From positions 1 to 44,725 of the forward strand of contig RFGP01000063.1 in NCBI GenBank assembly GCA_003697365.1: DNA of 44,725 bases, in the 5' to 3' direction. Numbering within the stretch: the stretch's first letter is position 1; the number at the start of each line of letters is the position of its first letter. Below the pieces are notes generated by a model. The model was not told where the DNA came from and did not search any database. It saw only the letters and a program-made list of their open reading frames with translations. Positions 37,649 through 44,725 of the stretch are shown here, piece after piece. The translations under genes were made by a program, and so were the position numbers. This DNA is from Chloroflexota bacterium. Lineage in GTDB: Bacteria > Chloroflexota > Anaerolineae > Aggregatilineales > J027.

Positions 37649-39091
37649 ATGACTGAAGCAACAAACTTCATCATTTTCGGCGTAAGCGGTGATTTAGCAC
37701 ATCGCAAGTTAACCCCTGCTTTGTATAACTTATATCGTAAGAAGCGCTTACCTGAAAAATTCCGAATTATTGGCTTTGCTCGCCGAGATTGGTCTCATGA
37801 AAAACTGCGTGAATCTTTAGAGGCAGGTACGCGCGAGTTTTCAAACAGCACTTTTGATGTCGAACTTTGGAAAACTTTCTCTGAAAACATTTATTATGTG
37901 CGAGGTGATCTGAACAATGTCGACGATTTTGGTAAACTAAAACAGTTTTTGGAATCGCTTGGACAGGGCAATAACCTTTATTACCTTGCTACTGCACCCG
38001 AATTTTTTATGCCAGTTGCTCAAAATCTAGCAGCACATCAGCTGAACGTTGAAGATGGTTATTGGCGGCGTATGATTATTGAGAAACCCTTTGGGCGCGA
38101 TCTTGAATCAGCACGTCAATTAAATCAGGCATTACACAAAATCTTTGAGGAGTCTCAGCTTTATCGTATTGATCACTATTTAGGGAAAGAAACCGCTCAA
38201 AACATTCTGTTTTTCCGCTTCACCAACACCATTATTGAGCCACTTTGGAATCGCAACTTCGTTTCTAATGTTCAAATTACAGTTGCCGAAGCAGTAGATG
38301 TTGGTGATCGTGCTGGTTATTATGACAATTCAGGCGTACTACGCGATATGTTCCAAAATCATCTGCTCCAATTGCTATCCCTTGTCGCTATGGAGCCCCC
38401 TATCTCTTTCAAAGCTGACGACTTGCGTAATGAGAAGGCAAAAGTATTACGTGCTATTCGCCCTATAGAATTATCGAATACAGTGCGCGGGCAATATGAA
38501 GGATATGCCAATCTAGAACGGGTTCGTCAAGGAACACAGACCGCAACTTATGCGGCGCTAAAGCTCTATATCGATAATTGGCGCTGGCAAGGCATTCCAT
38601 TTTATCTGCGATCAGGAAAAGCGCTGGCGAAGAAATCCAGTGAAATTAGTATAGTGTTCAAAAGGCCGCCGCATCGCATGTTTGAAGTACTAGAGCAACA
38701 GAAAGTTCACTGTAACGTGCTGAGCTTATGTGTTCAGCCAGATGAAGGTATTCATCTAAAACTAGAGGCAAAGGTGCCAGATTCACAGCAAGAAACACGC
38801 TCCGTGAATCTAAAGTTTCATTATGCGGACTCATTTGAAGACATCATAATTCCTGATGCCTATGAACGCCTATTGCATGACGCATTAAATGGAGATGCTG
38901 CTTTATATGCACGCAGCGATAGCATAGAAACAGCATGGCAAATTATTGATCCCATCATTCAAGGTTGGGAAAACGATCCCAATGCGCCACCGCTTCAAAT
39001 TTACCCTGTTGGCAGTTGGGGGCCTTCAAATGCTGATGATTTACTCGCAGTTGATGGGCATCATTGGCGACAAGAATGCGGAAATCATTAA
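37649..39091 (+). CDS. zwf: Glucose-6-phosphate 1-dehydrogenase
   Basis: [66 protein letters not shown]. Confidence 0.97.
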   Translation: MTEATNFIIFGVSGDLAHRKLTPALYNLYRKKRLPEKFRIIGFARRDWSHEKLRESLEAGTREFSNSTFDVELWKTFSENIYYVRGDLNNVDDFGKLKQFLESLGQGNNLYYLATAPEFFMPVAQNLAAHQLNVEDGYWRRMIIEKPFGRDLESARQLNQALHKIFEESQLYRIDHYLGKETAQNILFFRFTNTIIEPLWNRNFVSNVQITVAEAVDVGDRAGYYDNSGVLRDMFQNHLLQLLSLVAMEPPISFKADDLRNEKAKVLRAIRPIELSNTVRGQYEGYANLERVRQGTQTATYAALKLYIDNWRWQGIPFYLRSGKALAKKSSEISIVFKRPPHRMFEVLEQQKVHCNVLSLCVQPDEGIHLKLEAKVPDSQQETRSVNLKFHYADSFEDIIIPDAYERLLHDALNGDAALYARSDSIETAWQIIDPIIQGWENDPNAPPLQIYPVGSWGPSNADDLLAVDGHHWRQECGNH

Positions 39092-39093
39092 CC

Positions 39094-39807
39094 ATGATCC
39101 ACATAGCTAACTCACCAGAGCAACTTGCAATTGACGTAGCAGAATGGTTAGTTGGAGAGGCAGATGCTGCAATAGTGGCACGTGGGCGCTTCACTTTAGT
39201 AGCTTCTGGCGGAACAACATCTCGTCTTACTTACGAAACGCTTGCACAGCCTATCTATCAAAGGCGAATTGACTGGTCTCGTACCTATATATTTTGGGGA
39301 GATGAGCGCACTGTTCCACCAAATCATCCTGATAGCAATTATGGCATGATGTACGAAGCCTTATTGCGCCATATTCCTATCTCTCCTGAGCATATTTTTC
39401 GTTTGCGAGGAGAAATTGAGCCTCATCATGCTGCGGATGAATATGAGCGACAAATTCGCACTTTTTTCGGAGATGAAGCACCGTGTTTTGATGTTGTTTT
39501 GTTAGGAATGGGAACTGATGGTCATACAGCATCCTTATTTCCTTACACAGAAGCCTTAAAAGCAAATGATCAACTCGTTGTAGCCAATTTTGTGCCTAAG
39601 CTCAATACTTGGCGATTGACCATGACAGCACCAATGATCAATGCCTCAAGGCAAGCAGCTTTTATTGTTACTGGAAAAGCAAAGGCGGCCATGTTACACA
39701 CTGTATTACATGGCCCACACGATCCACAGCAATGGCCCGCCCAAATGATACAAGACCCGTTATGGTTTTTAGATGCTGAAGCCGCTTCTGAATTAGACAC
39801 ACCATAA
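39094..39807 (+). CDS. pgl: 6-phosphogluconolactonase
   Basis: FTLVASGGTTSRLTYETLA; IFWGDERTVPPNHPDSNYGMMYEALL; VVLLGMGTDGHTASLFP. ATG at 39094 directly follows the zwf stop. Confidence 0.96.
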   Translation: MIHIANSPEQLAIDVAEWLVGEADAAIVARGRFTLVASGGTTSRLTYETLAQPIYQRRIDWSRTYIFWGDERTVPPNHPDSNYGMMYEALLRHIPISPEHIFRLRGEIEPHHAADEYERQIRTFFGDEAPCFDVVLLGMGTDGHTASLFPYTEALKANDQLVVANFVPKLNTWRLTMTAPMINASRQAAFIVTGKAKAAMLHTVLHGPHDPQQWPAQMIQDPLWFLDAEAASELDTP

Positions 39808-39811
39808 ACAA

Positions 39812-39840
39812 AAAAGCGCCCCAAATGAGGCGCTTCTATT
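39812..39840. terminator. Bidirectional intrinsic terminator between pgl (+) and the nuclease gene (-)
   Basis: AAAAAGCGCC-ccaaatga-GGCGCTTctatt between convergent genes. Confidence 0.8.
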
Positions 39841-39858
39841 ATCAACTTGGTATTCTTC

Positions 39859-42800
39859 TTATTGCGGGAAGATGCAAGTATCCATATTCTGCGTAAGCGT
39901 TGCCGTACCTGTGCCACAGGCATATTCATAGGACACTGAACGACAAGCGCCATTAGCTGGATTACGAAGTTGAACCAAAACTTCAGTATCGTTTGGATCT
40001 AATGGATTACCTGCGTTCGGACTACGCGGATAGCCCGGAACAATGGGATCAAATGGTGAAACAAAATAGTTGAGACTAAATCGTAAGCTAGCAAGGAATG
40101 GTGGTGTGATCAAATTTCCTAGCCGCAACGATGCCATTACTTCATTATTACTAATGAAGACCGCAGAGATCTCATATTGTGTTGATGTCGCAACATTTTC
40201 AAACAGCGTCACCACTCTTGCTGTGATGTGATTGCAACTTGCACGTGCTTCAGTTGTACCTGAAGGTTGACCTGTCGTGGTTGACACTAAATACCCATTT
40301 GGCAACGTACCAGCGGGATTATATGCTGCATCAATAGTGTCAATACAAACAAGGCCATTTAAAACCTCAATGCGCGCATAATTGCGGTATAAGTTGGTGG
40401 TTGAACCCGTTCGTGTATCAACACCTAGTGAGCCATTAGTATCAATGGGGGAAGCGCCAATGCCACCCGGAATTTCAAGGTTATATTGGCCACCACCGGG
40501 TTGTGTAATGTGAGTAACACTAATCGTTGTGCCATCAAATGGAACGGCAAGTGTAGCAAGTGGGCTAGTTGAACACAAAGCTGTGCCACCCGAAGCAACA
40601 GCAAATGGCGTTTCTACCCAATCCCCAATACGGAAGACTGTTGCATTATCACTTTCAGATTCATGGCGTAGGTTCAAGCCAATCACAAGCGGGTCGTGGT
40701 CTGAAGAACGGTAAGCGTTGGGTTCGTATAAATAAGCAGGATATACTTCAGAGCTTGATTCACCAGAAGTTTGTATATTGTCATCATAGCCACGCTGATT
40801 AGGTTCATCAGAATTGATGTGCCATTCAGCGACATCTGATACTTGCCCTAGTAACGCACTGCTAGCGATAGCATGATCAAGATACCCTGCTTCACCAAAG
40901 AAGGTATATGAGTAGGCTATATTTCCGGGGCCTATAAAGGCTTCAATCAGATCGGTATAGTCATCGCCATTACCAGCAACATCATCCGCACCTTCTTCAA
41001 TCGCGCGAATGGGGTCTTCTTGAGCATAAGCGTTGAGATCACCAACGATCAAAAAGTCTGGATCACCACTGCCCGTTGGGTCTGTCGCTAACCAATCAAC
41101 AAGTGCTTCGGCGGCGTTTGTACGTGTCGTATTACAGTTACCTTGAATTGGATCATCATCCGGCGCGCCACAAGCACTACCTTTAGACTTAAAGTGATTC
41201 ACTACAAGTGTAAAACGTCCACCAAAATTATCATCAAACGTTTGTGCTAGCGCTGGACGATTACGAGTGGTATCAAAACGTGGATCGTCGGCTTCAGTTA
41301 AAATCTCAAAATTGCCGACAGGAGTCACCACAGCGGGCTTATAGATAATGCCAACTTTAATTGCATCAGCTCCAATGGTGCCTGTCTCAATGAAGGTATA
41401 GGGGCCACACCCTGACTCAGCATTTAGGAGATCAACTAAAGTCTCAATAGCGCTAATATTTCCTGCGTCTGCTTCATTCTCTAACTCAACAAGGCCCGCA
41501 ACGTCCGCGTTAATCTGGCAGATAGTCGCTACAATTTTAGCGGCTTGTCGATTAAATTCTTGCAATGTATCTGCACCACGAGGTGTGGGGAATCCACCGC
41601 CTGCTCCATCACCATTAAACCAATTTTCGACATTGAAGCTGGCAACTGTCAATTGACCGTTGATAGTTGGTGCAGGTGTGCGTGGGTTTGCATTTGTCCA
41701 GACAGGTGTTGTTGTCGGACGCAAACGATAGTTACTGAAGCCATACCCTAAGGTACCTGTAACTTGGGGGGTTGTGAACCCATTACGAAATTCGGATGAA
41801 GTAGTGGGAATGTAGGGGACATTACCGGGCGTGTTAACATCAAGCGTGCCATCGGATAAGTCATCAACAAGCAAGCGATTACGTGCATTTTGATCACGCA
41901 ACGCTGTTTCTTGAGACGAGCCCGGCAGGTAAACGTTTGTGGGGTTAAATAAGCGACCGCTAGATACTGTAATTTCGCCAAAGCGCCCTAAGTTAAACAC
42001 ATCACTGACGGTCAGCTCACCACCTGATTGGCCCGTCACAGTAATGAGCATACCCTCGTAATTTTCCCAGTCATTAACGTCAGCGATAGGTAACTCAACA
42101 AATGTGGGGGCAATGCTACCATCATTGCCACTATCAACAATGTTTGTAGCAGAGATTTGTGTTTGACCGAAGGCTTCACTAACGGTACCTGTAACTTGAA
42201 CGATGTCTCCTACATTCACATCGAGCAAAGTAGATGGATCATATACGAAAATACCATCTGATGTGAGAGGGTTGCCGTCTCCTGTGGCATCTTGCATGTA
42301 GAAACCATTAAGTGTGGACTGTAAATCGTTTGTTACCACACCTTCTACTGTAAACGGCCCAGCATTTCCGAATAATGAACCATTCTCTTGTAGATCATAA
42401 ATACGTGTTGGCGCAACCGGGCCAGTCACTTGGAAGCTAAATACATAATTATCTGGAGTCTCAGGCGTGCCATCACCATCACCATCTAAAGTGAGACTAG
42501 AAGGCAAATCAATATCCGTGATATTTGCGCTCAATAATGTGACGGTACAGTTATCACTATTATTGAAATTTACGGATGGATCAATTGTCACAGTCTGCGT
42601 GCCGCTTACTGTAAACGATATATTTGTTGCATTACAAGTAATTGTGGCGCTTGCAGTGGTGAAACTCACAGGTTCATTAAATTGAATGACGATATTACTA
42701 TCTACCGCGACACCTGTATCACCATTTGCTGGGGATGTTGAAATGACCAATGGTGCAGCATCCGCTGTACCAAGTGTATTAACTGCTAAATGGGTATTCA

Positions 42801-43998
42801 CTGCCTCAATGCGAGTGGCAACAGAAACAGAATCTGGTGCACCTTCTCCCGGTTGACCGCTTGTACCAAAATCTTGTCGTACCCAATCAGCGGTGGTATC
42901 TGTATCAATGCCGTTTGGAATGCGAGATGCACCACCGTAGGAGAATGTAATCCCATCAAGGCCGGGCGTAAGAACGACCGTACTGTAAACAACGTCAGAA
43001 GGCCCACCATCGCTTATAGCGACCGAATCAACAATGCTCGTCCAAGGGGTAGAATCAAAAATACCATCATCATTGGTATCTAAGTCAGTACCATATACAC
43101 CCGTGAAATTTTCAACCAATAATAAGGTGATTGTGCCGTTTTCAAAAGCGTTGGTTAAGTATCCTGTTCCCCAAAAGCCATTCGCATCGGTTGTTCCTAT
43201 TAGCTCAGCTTGATCAATAACACCAGTATTGCCTTGATCCCCTTCAATCTCAAGCAATGTATATGTAGACAGCGATGTATTAGGTGTGAAGAAAATCTCA
43301 ACAAATTCTGCATCATCCACCCCATCGTGGCTAATGTTAAATTCATTGATAACCGGCGTTGTAACACAGCTCCATGTCCCAAAAGGAACATTAGCGGCAT
43401 GACCTGCTGCATCTAAACCGTCTAGAACACCATTGCCCGGTATCGTCCAATTGCTAGGGTTCCAACCACCATCTGGGCCTGTGCAGTCGTTGCGATACAT
43501 ATAAGAGTCTCTATATATGTCTGTTGGGTCTTGTTGCCATACTTGATCAATGACAACGTCATTCCCATCACGTATCTGAAAACCATCATTACCATTGCCG
43601 TTAATTTGGTTACTAATCAAGGCACGATTGGCAAAGTCACCAGATGTTCCAAATACAGCATCAAATTGATTTACTCCGTTGTTACCAGAGCCAATGAGAT
43701 ATACAAACGCATCCGTATAACTACCGCTAAGAGTCCCTACCTGTGAAAAAGCCCCACCATTACTAGAGCGATAAAGCGTCCATGTTGATAAGTCCACCGT
43801 TCCTTCAACATAGAGCTCTATGGCTTTGGGCGTTCCCCCCGACAAATCCCCATCGACAATTCCAGTAATCCGAACTGTGCCAGCAGCTTCTGCCACTTGT
43901 GGTGCAGTGGGCTGGAACGTGAAAGTCAGTCCGCCAACGATAATTGTTAAAAGTAACAAGTAAATATAGCGTCGTTTCGATATGTGCAATCTGAGCAT
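39859..43998 (-). CDS. Large secreted multidomain endonuclease/exonuclease/phosphatase protein (ExeM/NucH-like)
   Basis: Signal peptide (IYLLLLTIIVGGLTFTFQPTAPQVAEAAG); LTD-like AIELYVEGTVDLSTWTLYRSS; Big/SbsA-like STSPANGDTGVAVDSNIVIQFNEPV; OB-like VEGVVTNDLQSTLNGFYMQDATGDGNPLTSDGIFVYDP; EEP core LTVASFNVENWFNGDG...GLVELENEAD...VVNHFKSKGSACG...IVGDLNAYAQEDPI...DHAIASSAL...SSDHDPLVIGL. Confidence 0.92.
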   Translation of the reverse strand: MLRLHISKRRYIYLLLLTIIVGGLTFTFQPTAPQVAEAAGTVRITGIVDGDLSGGTPKAIELYVEGTVDLSTWTLYRSSNGGAFSQVGTLSGSYTDAFVYLIGSGNNGVNQFDAVFGTSGDFANRALISNQINGNGNDGFQIRDGNDVVIDQVWQQDPTDIYRDSYMYRNDCTGPDGGWNPSNWTIPGNGVLDGLDAAGHAANVPFGTWSCVTTPVINEFNISHDGVDDAEFVEIFFTPNTSLSTYTLLEIEGDQGNTGVIDQAELIGTTDANGFWGTGYLTNAFENGTITLLLVENFTGVYGTDLDTNDDGIFDSTPWTSIVDSVAISDGGPSDVVYSTVVLTPGLDGITFSYGGASRIPNGIDTDTTADWVRQDFGTSGQPGEGAPDSVSVATRIEAVNTHLAVNTLGTADAAPLVISTSPANGDTGVAVDSNIVIQFNEPVSFTTASATITCNATNISFTVSGTQTVTIDPSVNFNNSDNCTVTLLSANITDIDLPSSLTLDGDGDGTPETPDNYVFSFQVTGPVAPTRIYDLQENGSLFGNAGPFTVEGVVTNDLQSTLNGFYMQDATGDGNPLTSDGIFVYDPSTLLDVNVGDIVQVTGTVSEAFGQTQISATNIVDSGNDGSIAPTFVELPIADVNDWENYEGMLITVTGQSGGELTVSDVFNLGRFGEITVSSGRLFNPTNVYLPGSSQETALRDQNARNRLLVDDLSDGTLDVNTPGNVPYIPTTSSEFRNGFTTPQVTGTLGYGFSNYRLRPTTTPVWTNANPRTPAPTINGQLTVASFNVENWFNGDGAGGGFPTPRGADTLQEFNRQAAKIVATICQINADVAGLVELENEADAGNISAIETLVDLLNAESGCGPYTFIETGTIGADAIKVGIIYKPAVVTPVGNFEILTEADDPRFDTTRNRPALAQTFDDNFGGRFTLVVNHFKSKGSACGAPDDDPIQGNCNTTRTNAAEALVDWLATDPTGSGDPDFLIVGDLNAYAQEDPIRAIEEGADDVAGNGDDYTDLIEAFIGPGNIAYSYTFFGEAGYLDHAIASSALLGQVSDVAEWHINSDEPNQRGYDDNIQTSGESSSEVYPAYLYEPNAYRSSDHDPLVIGLNLRHESESDNATVFRIGDWVETPFAVASGGTALCSTSPLATLAVPFDGTTISVTHITQPGGGQYNLEIPGGIGASPIDTNGSLGVDTRTGSTTNLYRNYARIEVLNGLVCIDTIDAAYNPAGTLPNGYLVSTTTGQPSGTTEARASCNHITARVVTLFENVATSTQYEISAVFISNNEVMASLRLGNLITPPFLASLRFSLNYFVSPFDPIVPGYPRSPNAGNPLDPNDTEVLVQLRNPANGACRSVSYEYACGTGTATLTQNMDTCIFPQ

Positions 43999-44186
43999 AA
44001 ATAGAGTTTTTCCTTACAAACTAAAAAACAAACATTGTCTCAATGTTTTTATGTTGAATCGACTTACATAAAACAACGATGAATTATATATCCAATAAGT
44101 TAAGTAGGGGTAAAAGTAACGGGCAAATTACCTAAAATTTTCCAATTGATCAGAGAACATAACATTTTTTTACACTTCCTAAACAC

Positions 44187-44214
44187 TTAAAAATCTGTTA
44201 AATCTCGTTTAAGT
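44187..44214 (+). promoter_or_regulatory. Tandem direct repeats with exact 11-bp period, candidate PhoP/PhoB-type response-regulator site
   Basis: TTAAAA-atctg-TTAAAT-ctcgt-TTAAGT, possible fourth half-site TTCCTA at 44176-44181; upstream of TTGCAA-N16-TATAGT. Confidence 0.45.
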
Positions 44215-44229
44215 TTTTCACAAACTTGT

Positions 44230-44257
44230 TTGCAAGGCAAAAATCATTCGGTATAGT
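44230..44257 (+). promoter_or_regulatory. Putative sigma70-type promoter for the lipoprotein gene
   Basis: TTGCAA (44230-44235), 16 bp spacer, TATAGT (44252-44257); CDS starts at 44310. Confidence 0.5.
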
Positions 44258-44309
44258 TAGTTGAAAATAACGTTTAGCTTAAAGTCTATATTGGGTTGGA
44301 GTATGGGTT

Positions 44310-44725
44310 ATGAAATTAAATCGATTATTTTTAGTATTGGCTATGATCCTACTAGCTGCCTGCAGTAGTGGTTTTCCTACTGTAGCGCCCCCTCAACAAA
44401 CCGAAACTCGTGAAGCAATTTATGCATTAACTGCAGAAGCACCAGTTGAAACTGTTGAAACTATAGAAAGTGTACCCGTAGAAGAAGCATCGCCTACAGG
44501 GGTAGCTGTTGCTCAAGAACCTTCGGAAACGCCTATTACCAACTTATTTGAGTTAGAAACGAATACGCCAACACGAACTCCAACCAGTACCAACACCCCA
44601 ACAGAAACGGCAACAACGCCACCAACCGATACACCTGTTACAATGGCAACAAGCACAGACATTCCTACTGAAACCCCTACGGATGAACCAACTCACACCG
44701 CAACAATGACCAATACCGCCACCAA
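44310..44725 (+). CDS. Putative lipoprotein with Thr/Pro/Glu-rich low-complexity linker (truncated at window end)
   Basis: MKLNRLFLVLAMILLAACSSGFPTVAPPQQTE...; lipobox LLAAC; open to the window end; ...TNTPTRTPTSTNTPTETATTPPTDTPVTMATSTDIPTETPTDEPTHT. Confidence 0.85.
   Translation, partial: MKLNRLFLVLAMILLAACSSGFPTVAPPQQTETREAIYALTAEAPVETVETIESVPVEEASPTGVAVAQEPSETPITNLFELETNTPTRTPTSTNTPTETATTPPTDTPVTMATSTDIPTETPTDEPTHTATMTNTAT

Noticed and set aside
42467-43083. Several short plus-strand ORFs inside the nuclease gene
   Set aside because: Overlap a well-supported 1,379-aa CDS on the opposite strand; no independent support.
1-44725. CRISPR arrays, IS elements, prophage, tRNA/rRNA genes
   Set aside because: No regularly spaced repeats, transposase/integrase motifs or cloverleaf-like genes noticed on reading both strands; a tRNAscan/CRISPR finder run would be needed to exclude fully.
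44560-44725. Thr/Pro-rich (NTPTxT) tail as a tandem DNA repeat or phase-variable tract
   Set aside because: Protein-level low complexity without a strict nucleotide repeat unit; typical lipoprotein linker.

Overview
AT-rich chromosomal window of about 44.7 kb, densely coding, with a gene content that looks Chloroflexota-like (inferred from protein content only). It holds roughly 36 credible CDSs. I saw no rRNA, tRNA, CRISPR array, transposase or phage module. From left to right: the start of an Mrp/NuoL-type antiporter gene; a six-gene sulfur-transfer operon (CysM-like PLP enzyme, JAMM protease, ubiquitin-like MoaD/CysO domain fused to a DUF4395-like membrane domain, membrane-anchored thioredoxin, MoeZ-like E1-rhodanese, rhodanese) behind a highly structured leader; galK/galT; a STAS / SpoIIE-phosphatase-HATPase partner-switching pair; tatA; methylmalonyl-CoA mutase large subunit; acyl-CoA ligase; a divergent NarL-type two-component pair; a receiver-like/GAF protein; a deoxynucleoside kinase-MazG fusion overlapping a second deoxynucleoside kinase; an ECF-like sigma factor; an epimerase, surE, beta-CASP and RNase D run; corA; queG; two sulfite-oxidase-like genes (one apparently lacking the Mo-ligand cysteine); rtcB; an OSBS/NSAR plus GNAT pair; gnd-zwf-pgl; a giant ExeM/NucH-like extracellular nuclease; and a truncated Thr/Pro-rich lipoprotein gene. 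The best candidate for an undescribed system is the membrane-tethered ubiquitin-like sulfur carrier with its own JAMM protease. Other notable items are the dNK-MazG fusion, the Cys-less SUOX-like protein, and an 11-bp-periodic PhoP-like repeat array between the secreted nuclease and the lipoprotein. All calls come from reading translations and motifs; no database search was run.
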